This document shows, in pieces, positions 40,335-52,404 of a stretch of 64,000 bases of DNA; the stretch's first letter is position 1, and each line of letters begins with the position of its first letter. A program made the position numbers and the translations under genes. This DNA is from Undaria pinnatifida (lineage: Eukaryota; Sar; Phaeophyceae; Laminariales; Alariaceae). Under the pieces are notes generated by a model. That model was not told where the DNA came from and made no database searches. It worked only from the letters and a program-made list of their open reading frames with translations. The stretch is taken from positions 5,777,444-5,841,443 of the forward strand of contig JABAKD010000022.1 of the NCBI GenBank assembly GCA_012845835.1, written 5' to 3'.

Positions 40335-41195
40335 ATGAAGCATCGCGCAGCCCGCAGAGACTCGCAGCAGTACCGAAGTTTAGAGCGAAAAGGGTTCGCT
40401 GGCTTGGTCTCAATATTCAATATATTGTGTCAACGTGGCATTGCCGCGGTCGTCCTAGGCGTAGTAGGTGGATATGGCGCTTTTCCCCGGCCGTTGAGCC
40501 CACCTACCTGTAGACGGGAGATGGAGGTCAGTTTAAGTTGACAGGCTGCATCCAAAAGCGCGTTTATATCCCGCGGACAGCGAGACCCTGGGACATGATG
40601 GGGGTAAACCGTACCATTTGTGTCTCCACAAGCATCGTACAGCGAGAACTTGCGACCTTATGAGTGTAAACATCTACCAGGTATACATTTTTATTCCGCG
40701 TGGAGGTTGCGGTCGGGGAAGCAAAAGTGCGAAACCTCTCCGGATACCACCACCGGCCAGATACTCCAAATTTCCACCTGATTTCGCAGGAATTGACTTG
40801 TTTTCATCGCCTGGTTTCGGGGTTGGGTTGGCACGAGTGAGCCGAGACGAGCCATGCGAGGTTGCGCTAGATGAGACCACCGAGAAAATGCGGAATGCTT
40901 TTAACGTTGCACATCTTGAGGTAACTCTTTTTTCCGCACCAATTTTGCTTTCATTGTGTTTTTATACGTGTATTACTTATGTAGTTTGTAAATCTACTGT
41001 CGACTAGTGGTGCACCCAGAAGACTTGTCCAATTTTTGCCCTGTAGTTGAAGCTACCGCGTGTTATTTGTTTTGGTGATGTCGTAAGAGTAACCTCACAG
41101 TACCGGTTGGTGGTGCTGTAGACACCTGGACGTGCAAAACGCTTGTTCCCTTTCATTGCAGATGCCACGCGTATTTTGTGTCTATAATGCTTAAT
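40335..41195 (+). CDS. Predicted three-exon gene, unknown function (one hydrophobic segment)
   Basis: Exon 1, 40335-40526, starts MKHRAARRDSQQYRSLERKG and has a hydrophobic stretch (LVSIFNILCQRGIAAVVLG, VVGGYGAF), ending GAG|GTCAGT in phase 0. Exon 2, about 40681-40919, after ACATCTACCAG, reads VYIFIPRGGCGRGSKSAKPL ... GVGLARVSRDEPCEVALDET, ending GAG|GTAACT in phase 0. Exon 3 after TTCCCTTTCATTGCAG (41162) reads MPRVFCVYNA and stops. Phases agree throughout. No family is recognised and none of the exons is supported by a second copy. The acceptor of exon 3 is the strongest single signal. Confidence 0.3.
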
Positions 41196-41369
41196 ACCCA
41201 CGCACCTATTAGTACAGTAGAGCTCTGGACATATAGACTAGATACACACCTTGGGTATAGGTGCTTCAAGACGATTTTGCTGATTTCGAGACGGCGGGAG
41301 TTATCGTCTAGAGGGTTACCGGTTGGTGGTTCGGCGCTGCTCGCGTTAGAAGAGTCGTGCCCGGAATGA

Positions 41370-42950
41370 ATGCGGGGCTGTACGCGCAGACTTTCATGTT
41401 TTTTCACACTGTTGCCCTTGTTCGCGTGCCAACAATAGGCCTGTAGCTGTGGTAAAGGGGGATAGATCATTTGCCTGCGGCGCGGTGTGCGTCGTCCACG
41501 CTGGTGACGTTTGTAGCACCAAGAGCGCTTCACCGCCGGCGTCCGATACGAACTAGAGTTTAGCCGACAAAACGTCGTGTCGCCAGTAGAAAGGGGCTCG
41601 CGCTACGAGCGTTCTTGCGCCTTTTGCGTAGTTTCGTTCGGGCTGCTCTATTGATGCTGTAATAAAGGGTATTGTTGTGTGCGGCTACGGTCGCCTAGGC
41701 CTTTTATATTTCGGCACACTGTTGTCCTTGATCAAACTCCAATTTTGCCCAGCATGGTTGGTTGCGTATATCAACTATTGGCAGACGCGGACACATGGTT
41801 CGTAGGGAAGCCTTGTGTTTCGACGACATCGTAGGTCCTACGGTCTGTCATCAATGCAGCTTCTAGTGTCCAAGACTTGATAACATATTGGATACATGGC
41901 AGGGTGTATACAAGTTATGATCCGGCTGTGTCGCGCGGAAAATGGATGTCGAGGGCGGGCATCATAAGCTGGCCGGTCCCGCCATTCAAATAGAAAAAAG
42001 CCCTAGCCGTGGGAAACTCACACAGTATTTTTTTTTCTCTGGCGGCTGTTAAACGCACCCTGAACCCACGGGGATCGCACCGAAGCTGTTCGTGAGTGGT
42101 AGCGTTCGATGTAGTTGACGGAGCTAGTTTCCTTTCTCCAGTATGTCGGGCTGTTCGTGTCTTGGTGTCTTACCTCATCGGCAGCAAGCGCACTTTAGCT
42201 CTTAAAGAGTAGTTTTTGAGTCTCTTGATGACGTGGTACGCAACAGCTTCGTGCAAGAGGCGCACAGGCCTCTTGCCTACGCTTACCCGGGGGGATTTTG
42301 CTGCAAGAGTCTGATCGCTAATGTAAGGGATAATATTGGAACGTTTGGTGGTATACTAGGTGTGAAAATGTCATTTTTTTTCATCATACTTTGCACTACT
42401 TTTTCGCCTGTGTTTTGCAATTGACGTCTTGTAGTTGGCCTTGGCGGAGCAATATAAGATAAAATGTCCCGCCATGAGCGGTGGAACATACGTTTCTTAC
42501 TCCTGCTAGCGGGCCTTTGCCTGCATTCGCATGCGGGCGGTTAAAGCCGCACAGTCGATCCGCCACTCCGTCGTCCCGCAGATATCCCTCATTTTCGTCT
42601 CGCATCTCTGTTGGGACGAGATGAGCCTATTGTGACGACCATTGGGCACGATGCTGCCGTCGACCAATTTTCGCTAGGGTATGAGTAGTGGCATGCTGAT
42701 GCACCGCACTAGGACCACGTAAATTTTGGCTTCTCCGTTTCCTTGAACCCCTCTGTAGTATTCAAGAGCGGAAATGAAATATCTGCAAAAAAGTGACGAT
42801 TACGGCATCGGCAACACGAAGACCGAGCTTCTTATGTGCGGGGTTAATCTGTAGGACGACGAACGAAAGGGCATGCACGACGCGCGGAGGCTGATATGCT
42901 TACTGCTTCACGCTCTTCCTGACAGGTTGATAAGACCGCACACTTGTCAC
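41370..42950. other. No supported gene
   Basis: Mixed-composition sequence without repeats I can recognise. ORFs of 60-69 codons (42233-42424 on +, 42283-42489 and 42396-42605 on -) have no features that separate them from chance. Confidence 0.35.
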
Positions 42951-42961
42951 TTTTCAGAGAG

Positions 42962-43272
42962 TTATCCCTGGGTCCGAAATTGGTGAAGGCTTACTACGAA
43001 GGACACCCCACGCTGTGAACAATTACGCCGGAGGCGCGCGCACACATGTCTACAGCGACAATAGCGGTGGCTGCTTGAATGGTCCCGCGCATGGCCATTA
43101 TTTCATGCCGTGTGTCGTTCGCCTCACCAACGCTACACGGGTGGACAGGACCCCTCCGTTTCGTCGACGCTGTATATCGTGGGCAGAAGGCAGATCTGTT
43201 GAGCACCTTTTTGGGAAAGCCAGCTATGGCGCAATAGAACTTCGGCAAACTCCAAACGGCAGCCTTTGTTAG
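42962..43272 (+). CDS. Possible terminal exon, unknown product
   Basis: A good acceptor (CACTTGTCACTTTTCAG) at about 42957 is followed by an open frame reading RVIPGSEIGEGLLRRTPHAV, NNYAGGARTHVYSDNSGGCL and on to GSLC before the stop. A second frame from the same acceptor reads ELSLGPKLVKAYYEGHPTL then stops and is at least as protein-like. I cannot choose, and the upstream exons are unknown. Confidence 0.25.
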
Positions 43273-43451
43273 CACCTTTTCAAACGCCGAAAATAACGCC
43301 CATACTCACTGAACGTGGGGAAATCCGCACGTGTTGTGATATTTGACGTACCAGTAGGTGCTCGGAATGTTGGCCGCTCGCCCACTTTCTACCATGTCGA
43401 CGAAGCACGGGGGTCCCGTTGACGCGTGTAGTGTCTGGTTCACACCCCTAC

Positions 43452-43739
43452 TGGTGCAACTTTGCGCCAATGGCTCGCGCGACGCTTACGGTGGTTGGTA
43501 GATTCTTTGCATATTCGTATTGTCGAGGCGGCCCTCTTGTCAGTGAAAACTCACGCTCGTTGCCTTCCCGCAACCGCCGCGTAATTTCTTCAACGGCGAT
43601 CATCGTTATACTGGTGGCGGTCGCCACAACCTTATTCTTCGCGGCGCACACCTCGTACGACATCCGCAACGACACCACCAACTTCAACTTCGGCGCTCCC
43701 TCACACAATCTGGCTTGTCGCCAACATACCGACGGGTAG
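43452..43739 (+). CDS. Possible single-pass membrane protein exon
   Basis: The frame contains a short basic N-side (SLPSRNRRV), a clear hydrophobic helix (SSTAIIVILVAVATTLFFAA) and a polar, Asn-rich outside (HTSYDIRNDTTNFNFGAP). Arginines before the helix suggest type II topology. The start could be ATG 43470 or an acceptor at CTCTTGTCAG (43541); the frame stops at 43739 right after ACCGACGG|GTAG. It could be the anchor exon of a larger protein. No family is recognised. Confidence 0.35.
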   Translation, partial: WCNFAPMARATLTVVGRFFAYSYCRGGPLVSENSRSLPSRNRRVISSTAIIVILVAVATTLFFAAHTSYDIRNDTTNFNFGAPSHNLACRQHTDG

Positions 43740-43840
43740 TCGATATTGTCCCCAACATATATGATAACTTTTCACATTAACCATCCCTCGATGACGTCGG
43801 CCACCGTTTCAAGCCGCAGCACACGTACATACCCCCGAGT

Positions 43841-44101
43841 AATCCCACAGTAGGGATTGCACTTGTTGGATTAACCCATAGTGTACCTGACCGGGTTCAG
43901 CTCCTCAGGAGTGGGAGCATCGGTTAACATGACACATTTACGAGTGTATTTGTTCTACTAGTAGAACTAGCGCATAGAAGTGTTGGTCGGGCTGGGCGAG
44001 CGAATTTCTTCGAAGTCGTGTTTCGGAGGGATGAGATATTGAGCTAGCTCCTCTTTGTTACTAGCTGCAAAACATTAAGCTGCAGCCGTAGCGCGGGATG
44101 A
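43841..44101. mobile_element. MITE family 3, copy c (inverted orientation)
   Basis: It starts ATCCCACAGTAGGGATTGC and ends GCAGCCGTAGCGCGGGATGA. The interior matches the inverse of copies a and b (GTGTACCTGACCGGG; ACACATTTACGAGTGTAT; GAGCTAGCTCCTC). More diverged than the other two. Confidence 0.7.
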
Positions 44102-44104
44102 CTT

Positions 44105-46330
44105 CGACCCCCTCTTCACACGTGCCTACATTGCTCGGGCCAGACCCCGAAAAGTGCGGTCGCCGCCTTGGGGTGTAAGCGTGGTCGTTGCCTTGAGGTG
44201 CGAATGCAGCAGCACAAGAACGCCGAGCCCTATATCGGCGGTTAGCGATCGAAACCCTAACCTTGAGCGGTCGAGGAATCGACCGAATTTCCCCAGGCTG
44301 TCACCGATCAGTGTGAGCTGATTTCTTTTCCCGACCCATCCCGTCCGAGCATTGCACGCACTCCACCCCTCTTGTCCCTGCGATGGTGCAGCGGGGCCCA
44401 AACAAAACCATAGACCCCGCGCGCACAGCTCTGACAGTGCTGATTCTATATATTCTGTGCAGTCACCTCAAATGCTTTTCCGTGCACATGGGGTACGTCT
44501 TGCCAAGCAAGCGAAGGATTATAGACCAAGATTCCGCCACCCCCTTCAATACTCCGTGGAACACAGAAAGGGCTGGCTCTAGCCAGCGCCTCGAATACGG
44601 GCCAGCTTTGGCCTCACCTAGACGAGCAACGGGCTTCGCTGCGTGTCCACTGAGAGAGTAGCCGACCCGTTCCCGCTCTCTTACTATACAGAAAAATATA
44701 CCAGGTACATGATGCAATCACAATTTCTTCTCTCACACAATGGCAAACACCACTCAAGCAGCAAGATAAACGGTCATCATCAGGGAGAAATTATTACAAA
44801 TTCGAAGATATGTCACAGGTCTTTGCTCACAGCGAAGAGGCGTCTCAACGTGGGGAAAGTAGTTATGACCCGCTCAAACTGCAGACAGTTCAATCTGCAT
44901 CAAATTAACCAACACCAGAGCAGCACGTATCATGTTTTGCGGGGAACAAAGCACGGCGATCACTGTCACCCTCGTTTTGGTCTACAACACGGCAGCTCAT
45001 CTCGCATAGCAATGCCCAAGCCAGCGCCACCATCGACAGCACGCCTCCAACTTCCATGGGTAGATACTACCTAGACGGTCTACGCCTACTACTCGTCATA
45101 CGATTTCGAGTGCATCATCATGACGACACGGTGTCGGCGTCACCGCAGCGCCATCGAACAGCTAGGGCTACACCCTCTACAGCAAAGGCTACCACTCCAA
45201 CAGCCACAACGACAACATCTCCACCGTCCAACGACACAGATGCCTACCTTACGGCATCGTGCACGCGATGAAATGGAACGTAGCTACCATTTTACCGAGC
45301 ATACTCTCGGAAAATATCGCTCCAATATCGCTCTCGTCTTCCCATTTTCCAGATGGACCCAGGACATCATCGTCAATTGCCATCTCACATAACGCCAGCT
45401 CAAACACCACAGCACCAGAAGCTTCGTCATGCAGGAGACCAATGGAAACTCCAGTAGAACCCAGACCAGCTACTACGTGGTTCGTGAGCTTGAAATCAAA
45501 GGGTAACACCAGCTCTTTCAGCGTGCAGAAGAGCTACAGTATTCGATTTGCTTTTCAAACGAAGGGGTTGAAGTTGTTTTTATGCGTTTCGCTTTGCGGG
45601 CTGTGGGCTCAAACGTTAGATTGCACCTCATCTACATCGTTGATGAAAAGATCGACAAAGCGAACACCATGCCTTCTACGAGCAGTACCAAGGCACGACC
45701 ACGAGGAGAGGACAGGACACTATTATTAGCACATCTCATTAGGGCGACGTCACCATCTACATTGAACATCTCTTATTAAATATATCTCTTATTATATATC
45801 ATCATCACAAGCTCCAAAAGCTTTCATTCACATCTACAGCAGCATCAACATCTTCCAAGGGTCTTCTTCTGCTACACCACAGGAGCGAAGAACACCAATG
45901 TACTATTATACTACTGCACATGCAAAACATTTTTTTAGCGAAACAAGTATGACATCCCGACGACTTTGGGTTAAAAGGTCTCGTCGTTCAACACGCAATT
46001 TGGTCTAAACGTGCACCCTTTGTCGTAACATACGTTCGCACGTGTTCATGAGGACTCGCACGAGGTAATTCGACGCGGGACAGGGCGGCACAGCTACGCG
46101 TGTAGCCTTGAGAGTGTACCGGCGAGCTTATGAACGATGAAGCACGCCGAGCGCCGGGGGGTCCCGACAAAGAGGAGGTAGTAGAAAAGCCGCCCAGAAT
46201 TGTATCGGGAGTGCAGCGCCTGGTCTCTGGGATCGCTGGGGGGAACCCAAGGGAAGGGCCACCGACGAACTCAGAGTTGGTGCAACATAGAAAGAGGTTT
46301 CAGACGCACAATAGACGTCTATAAAGTATT
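44105..46330. other. No firm gene; A/C-rich + strand
   Basis: From about 44750 to 45950 the + strand is rich in CA, CCA and CAGC words with few G runs, giving several 80-156-codon ORFs without any recognisable domain. A piece at about 45990-45960 on the - strand (CCAAAGTCGTCGGGATG) resembles MITE family 1 interior. No exon is supported. Confidence 0.35.
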
Positions 46331-46339
46331 CAGGGCTGT

Positions 46340-46640
46340 TCATGGGTCAGGTCAAATCCCACGGGTCCGACCGGGTCGGGTCAGCTGAGCCGACCCGACC
46401 CGCGAAAAATTGAGACATCTTGACCCGACCCGACCCGACCCACGAGATTTTGAAACCCCCTGACCCTACTCGACCCGATCGGCGAGATTTTGAAACCTCT
46501 TGGCCCAACCCAACCCGACTCGTGAAAGTTCAAAACCTCCTGACCCGACCCGACCCGACCCGCGAATTTTGAAAATCTGTTGACCCGACCCGCCACACTC
46601 CGAGTGACCCGTGAGGTACGGGTTTCATGCGGATAGGGTC
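46340..46640. repeat. GACCCG array 1 (about 36 bp units)
   Basis: It starts with a hairpin: GGGTCGGGTCAGCTGAGCCGACCCGACCC (broken here as GGGTCGGGTCAGC and GAGCCGACCCGACCC). About five units follow, each TTGACCCGACCCGACCCG plus CGAGATTTTGAAACCCC. Translation artefacts occur on both strands. Confidence 0.9.
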
Positions 46641-46644
46641 GACT

Positions 46645-47525
46645 GGACCCGAGATATATCGCACGGGTCAAAGTCGAAAAGTCACATGAGTGGATATGTG
46701 CCTTGGTCGGTTGGATGTACTCCTTGGCCCCTCGCACTTTTCCTAGGATGCCGTGCTCTCTGATTGTTTTACCGGCGCTGTTTGCAGCATTATCATGTGG
46801 TGTGCGCGCGGAAAATGAGAAATATACCGCAACCCACACATCCGCAGTCAGCCGTGCCCGTAGCGCTAGACCCTTGGGTCGACCCGACGAGCGAGCTAGC
46901 TATCTATGCACCGCCGCCTAGCTGAGCCGCCTCCGGCAGCAAGCCTACAACTGGGGCGGTGGATCTGTCAGCAGGGGCTTCGATTCGCGAGGATCCGGGT
47001 CTGCTGCTGGTGCTTGCTGCTGCCAGTGCTGTTGCTCCTGCTGCTGCTGCTGCTTCGACAAGGACTGCTCTTGCCTTTTTACGTTTGGTCACATATCGTA
47101 CTGGTATGATATTTCTTACCGGGTATTCAATGTGAACGTATGTCGTACATGGGTGCTTACGCTGCCATGTGTCGTCTTTATTGTTGCACCCCGCAATGCA
47201 GCAAGGGTGTGTGGTCTGGGATTGTTTTAGTGGACTTGGATGGATGACAATATAGACTACATACCCGAATGATACCTACGGCTTCATCAGACACGGGATT
47301 CGCGTAGTAATACTTTATGCCTGGTACGATAAGTGACTGCCGGGTATGCTTTTTCTGGAAGGTATGATAATATACGATCGGAGTATCGGGACACGAGAGG
47401 CTTTCGTGCAGGAAGCGGCGCGTTTTGTATCATTTTCGGACCCTTGGGTAAGACCCGCCGTTTAGACCCGCGGGGCGCCGGCACGACAAGGGCCCTCCGG
47501 CAGGCAGCTGTAAGTGTGAAAAGGG
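46645..47525. other. No supported gene between the two arrays
   Basis: A CTG repeat (CTGCTGCTGCTGCTG) lies near 47035-47055. The + ORF 46703-46921 begins with a hydrophobic N-terminus (MPCSLIVLPALFAALSCGVR from 46748) that would pass as a signal peptide, but nothing recognisable follows. Confidence 0.35.
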
Positions 47526-47529
47526 CAAA

Positions 47530-47900
47530 TCCGCAGGCCAGATCCGTGGGTTCGACCCGCGGGTCGGCCAAAAACAACCCGCGGGGTCATGATGGCTTGA
47601 CCCGCGAGTGGCCTATATCTCGCAGGTCATGACCGGACCCGACCTGCGAGATTCCAAACCTCTTGACCCGGCCCGACCCCACCCGCAAGATTTCCAAACC
47701 TCTTGATCCGATCCGACCCGACCCGACCGGATCCGCGAGATTTCAAACCGTCATGACCCGACCCGACCCGACCCGCGAGATTTCAAAACTTCTTGACCCG
47801 GCCCGACCCGACCCGTGATAGTTTAAAACACAATGACCCGATCCAACCCGACCCGCGACATTTTGAAACCCCCTTGACCCCACCCGCGGGTCGGGTAATG
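47530..47900. repeat. GACCCG array 2 (about 36 bp units)
   Basis: At least seven units of TTGACCCGACCCGACCCG followed by CGAGATTTCAAACCTC with substitutions, ending in CCCACCCGCGGGTCGGGT, a hairpin end. Same unit and orientation as array 1, about 1 kb away. Confidence 0.9.
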
Positions 47901-47904
47901 ATTC

Positions 47905-48990
47905 GTGAAAGACCTGAAAATATTGTACAATATCTGGATGGTTAGTCTCAGGCGGTGTAGCCTTTCCGGAATTTTCAGAATACCGTCGCACTGGATGAGT
48001 TTCCATATTTTAGTGGCACCAAGGATCAATGACGAATGCGTCAGGTAGCCACTTACGTGTCTTTGTGGGGGTTGGGAGAGTTGAAAAGTTTTGGTCAAGT
48101 TTTTGTTATTACCGTGCTGTAGTGTCAGCAGCAAGGAAATCGCTGCCGGAAAAACTACTCCAGGAGTCGGCCCTCGCCTTCTGCACGACAATTGCCCAAG
48201 GCGTATATAATATATGTCCCGGGTAACATATTGTGGGCTCACGGGTGGTTCTAATGGCTAGCACGCCCCTGCTATGAGTGACTGGGGGTGTTCAAATAAT
48301 TTGTCAATAGCAAGGGACGGCCACAGCGTGGTGCACGGGGGGTATAGTCACCTCGTTCGTCGTCTTGATCACACTAGGGTACCAGGCACTTGCCTAGAGT
48401 GCATCATAACCTCTCTTACTCTCAACGGAGTTACATCCATGAACAACGTGCGCGTGAGCGGGGTAAGAAAGACCTAAATGACTGAAATAAAGGTGCTCCA
48501 ACATGCGAACCACCTATTAATAACATGTAAACGAAGCGAACACGGCCAAGCACAGGCTCTAGCTGAGGAACAAGTTCAGATAGGAGCCCTACGTCGCTGA
48601 TAATTGGCGCCGAACGCTCTGCGCCCGTTGGAGCACCTTCACAGAGCTCAACCCCCGTGATGTTCCTGCCGACGGGCGTAGGGTACATCTATGGCTTCAA
48701 GAGGCGCCCCACGAGAGAAGAACCACAAATCGCCCCCCCGAAATGGCATTTAACCGAAATATGGGAGTGTAACCCGATGAACAAGCCCGTGGCCTCTAGG
48801 CACATAAAACATATATTCGAAAACCTAAGTGACACTCTAATGATACAGTGTAGTTCCTCAGTATAGGACACACGCCAGCCGGAAATGCTTAAACCCCAAT
48901 GCGCTACCCAAACCGCAACATGCACCTGTCTTTGTAAACCTCTTGGCGCTAGTCATCCCAGTCTACACGGGGCAGCCTACCCCCCCAAGC
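47905..48990. other. No supported gene
   Basis: Short ORFs only (up to 139 codons on - at 47823-48242, which begins inside the repeat). No splice-bounded frame with protein-like content was found. Confidence 0.35.
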
Positions 48991-48994
48991 AGCC

Positions 48995-49267
48995 GACGCG
49001 TTCTACGATAGAGGTGCACCAACCATTGTTTTTTCTTAATACTACCCCTCAACTTGGGAGCTCAAGACCTCTCTAAGGCAAAACACTTATTTTGGAGAGA
49101 ACTAAACTTTCTTCCGGATGAACAACCCCATGGCGTCGGTACACGACGAGAATCACGCAAGCAAAGATGGCGTATTTCGGACGGCTTTGGGCTAAAGAGC
49201 TCCGTCAGTCAGAATCAATTTCAGACAAAAAAATGTATACCTTACTACCTCTATCGTAGCGCGCGTC
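48995..49267. mobile_element. MITE family 1, copy d (inverted orientation)
   Basis: The ends GACGCGTTCTACGATAGAGG and CCTCTATCGTAGCGCGCGTC are inverted repeats. The interior reads as the inverse of copies a-c: CACGACGAGAATCACGCAAG (inverse of the GATTCTCGTTGTGT block) and ATTTCGGACGGCTTTGGGCT. Confidence 0.85.
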
Positions 49268-49971
49268 AGCCGCACCCTTCACGTACCAGGCGGGCGAAAG
49301 CCTGCAACCACCGTACCCAGCTGTGAAAATCTACCGAGTTTGGGGCCTTTTTTACACCTCCGGGCATAAACATCTCACCCAACCGTCTTTACAAACGCGA
49401 ACATCATGTGAAGGTCTCAAGATAAAAGCAGCGGCGAACCATACCGGTGCACTGCTGCGCTGCCGCCCATTCTGTTCGGGCACCATTGGAAAGGTATATA
49501 TCCCTTGCCGATAGAGCCCGATAATATGAAAACTACTATGTTCATCTATTAATAGCAATGATTGCAGAAACAATTTTGAGACGACCCAATCAGAATATAT
49601 TCGCAAAGCATGCTACAATTTCGACTTTATCACTGAATGCTATGGGGGCTGTCGTATTTCGTGTCGTTGGCCCCCACACCGGTATATTCTCCGACAGCTT
49701 GAACCTGGATCTACCAAACAGAAAGATCGTCCCTTGCTGTACAAGTCGAGCTGTACACATTACCTTTCATTCAGTACAGCTATAGATAAATCGTGTGTGC
49801 TGTCATTTGCAGCAGCCTGTGAATCGATGCTCAAATTCGGCCGACCGTGATGATTTCCTCCGCGCGAAGCCTCTTTCACACAGGGGCGTCCCACTGCTCC
49901 ATTTTTGTTTGACAAGCAAGCGCGGTAGGTGAGGTGGGGGATGGCAGGGAAACCGGCGTTACGTCAAGAGA

Positions 49972-50180
49972 TTAAAGTGCACACGGGTTTTGAGGACCAT
50001 ATCACAATTATTTCGACTGTCGTGGGGGCGGAGAGCTGACAAGCTGTGTGCAAGGGAATAGGAGAGAGACAAATATCGAACGTAAGGTCAATCGGTCGGC
50101 TGCCGGGGGTCCAATTATTCATCTCAGGTGACACGGACACGGCAGCGCCTTTAGTGATACGCAACGCAAGTCTAAAGGGT
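49972..50180 (-). CDS. Possible terminal exon, unknown product
   Basis: On the - strand the acceptor GGAAACACAG is followed by VNSVPFRLALRITKGAAVSV, SPEMNNWTPGSRPIDLTFDI and CLSPIPLHTACQ..., stopping after KPVCTLIS. Composition is protein-like and beta-rich, but no family is recognised. A second - strand frame upstream (50677-50390, LQIRPGVGSKIENGVGVPRR) may be another exon. Both lie downstream of gene B in its transcription direction, but their phase relation to it is unknown. Confidence 0.3.
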
Positions 50181-51046
50181 ACGCTATTCACCTGTGTTTC
50201 CTTGGTAACGCGGTTACCGTAGCCTGGAGATGAGGCATCATGGACCGTCCAGACACGTGAAACCCGGAGGTATCAGCGGAACGATACGTGTGGGGGCACA
50301 TATTTCGTCGTTTAGTCGGGCATTGTGGTGACATCATGTCACGCGGCACGGGTTCCCTGGGATACACATGTGATCTACACCTTATATTAACCAACCACGA
50401 ATGCGTCACAAGGGAAGGGCTTCATGTGGGACGTCGTTGTCGGGATTGATTTCGATTTCTCGGGGGCCAACAGATGATTGTCACTGTCAAATGATCTGAT
50501 CGAATATAACGCACGTCTGGGGACGCCTACACCATTCTCTATCTTGCTACCTACCCCTGGGCGGATTTGAAGCACAGAGGGCGGGGAATCTAGGATACGC
50601 GTTGGCGCTGTATATGATCGATGGTGTGGGATATCACTGACAGCAAACGCGGAGTACAAAGTTGGGGATGGGCCCAAGCGAACGGTGAGTCAATCCTCAC
50701 GCGGTGTGGTCGCTGTCTCACCCCGTGATATCTCTCCTCTCTCTCTAAATGGCTGTGAGCTGGAAGTTGTTTTATTACCACGATACTACACCGCTAAGCG
50801 GGCCTTACATTCTGCCGTGAGGCTTGGCAGCGGCACGACCCACCACAGTGATGCGACGTGTGGGCTATCGTAGTAACGGTTTGTTTCGTGTCACATAAGA
50901 CACGGCGCACCCGCCAATGCCGCCCTCGTGTAGCACACAGTGCAATATCACCCATTTATTGGAAATGTCGTCAAGCTGTGCGTACTGACTACGACGCGCG
51001 GTGGAATGCAATCAAAAGAGAAAACATATGTAGGTCCGTTGCTCAC

Positions 51047-51304
51047 ACGTCTTCCCATCCTTAGTGATGTGAGCTTCCCAATTCGGAGGCAAGGATTGGT
51101 TAACAACGCCACCCATTGCGGCCGTCGTCGTGTTCGACGAAAGGGCGTGGGCAGGGGTGGAAATCTGAGATGAAGCCGTGTTCGAGCCCCGCGGTTTGCG
51201 CCTTATCGTAGTGTGGGTGGCCTCAATACTGGCGCCGCTTGCGGGATCAACCATCGCCACAGGCCGTTTCCAGTGCGTTGTTTGGTTGACCGTGTCACAA
51301 TAGT
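51047..51304 (-). CDS. Gene B exon: second half of WW4, linker, first half of WW5
   Basis: The acceptor is TTCTTCCTCCTCCCAG and the donor T|GTGAGC; 258 bases, phase 1 in and out. It reads (Y)YCDTVNQTTHWKRP, a linker with DPASGASIEATHTTIRR and SSNTTTAAMGG, then VVNQSLPPNWEAHITKDG and KT. The linker is the most diverged of the set (GASIEATHT in place of GVQVVDTPM). The exon supplying the rest of WW5 is missing. Confidence 0.85.
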
Positions 51305-51747
51305 CTGGGAGGAGGAAGAATCAGGCATGACAGCGATGTTAGGGACGGGAAAAAAATTAACTTCATCCCCAGGCGGGCGGTCATACGACTACGGCCATTC
51401 ATGAACATCGAGTACACCCGCCCCCAAGCGGGCGCTTGCCGCCTTACCGTGCCCAATGGCTCTGCCCTGCAACGCTTGTGCATGAAGACGTGCTTGCCAC
51501 AACAATACGCCGCCACGCGGGCCTTGAAAGCTGCAAACTTGATACGGAACTTGACGGTACCGCCCACCACAGCGATACGAGGTATGTGCCATCGCAACAT
51601 TAGACACGGCGCACCCACCGATGAGGACCTTCTGCAGTGTGTGCTGCACCGTCACCAGACCTCTCAATATTTCGCCGCGCAGTGCGTACTGACCGACAGT
51701 GACACAAGCTACAAATACCCCCAAAAACAAGCAGTTGACGTGCTCAC

Positions 51748-52002
51748 ATATCTTCCCACCCGGAGTGGTGCGAGTCTCCCAATTCGGAGGCAGAGGCTTG
51801 TCGACAGCTCCCCCCGTTGCTGCGGTAGTGGTCGAAGGACGGACGGTAGCAGGGGCGAGAACCTGAGACGGACTCGTGTTGGAGCCCCGTTGTGTTCGCC
51901 TAATACTGGTATCGATGACCGGGACACCGCTGCCGCTTGTAGAACGAACCCGACAAGCAGGACGATTCCATTGCATGTTTTGGCTGACCGTATTGATATA
52001 GT
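51748..52002 (-). CDS. Gene B exon: second half of WW3, linker, first half of WW4
   Basis: The acceptor is TTCTGCTTCCAG and the donor T|GTGAGC; 255 bases, phase 1 in and out. It reads (Y)YINTVSQNMQWNRP, RVRSTSGSGVPVIDTSI, RRTQRGSNTSPSQ, then GAVDKPLPPNWETRTTPG and GKI. Clearly homologous to its two neighbours and to 33258-33635 of gene A. The long + strand ORF 51401-52060 is antisense to it and is not a gene. Confidence 0.9.
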
Positions 52003-52404
52003 CTGGAAGCAGAACGTAGTTGACATGGCAGCGATGCAAGGGACAGAGGACAAGAATTAACTCTACCCCCGCGTGGACGTTTGCAGCCTTTCCTTCTTTC
52101 CTTGATCTGATCTGTAATGCTGGTGCCTGCAAAGCGTTTATTACACAAACACGCGGTCAGGCGGACTGGATCTTGGCACGGAACGGCACCGTACGTCACG
52201 GCCCACAAGGGCAGTGCGAGGTATACGCCATCGTAACAATGAAAATCATTTGTGGCGTTAAACACGACGCACACGCCGGTGAAGCCCTCCCGCAGCGCAT
52301 AACGCACCATCATCAGATTTCTCAAGGTTTCGCCAAGCAGTGCATACTGACCGACAGCGACGCACGGCACAACGTCATGAAAACCAAGCAATTTAAGCGC
52401 TCAC

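Noticed and set aside
50387-50677. - strand 96-codon ORF as a further gene B exon
   Set aside because: No WW ending, linker motif or phase match with the preceding 51047 exon. Left as unassigned within the entry for 49972-50180.
51401-52060. 219-codon + strand ORF, one of the longest in the window
   Set aside because: It is antisense to the gene B WW exon 51748-52002 and neighbouring introns. The - strand reading gives conserved WW domains and splice sites; the + reading gives nothing recognisable.
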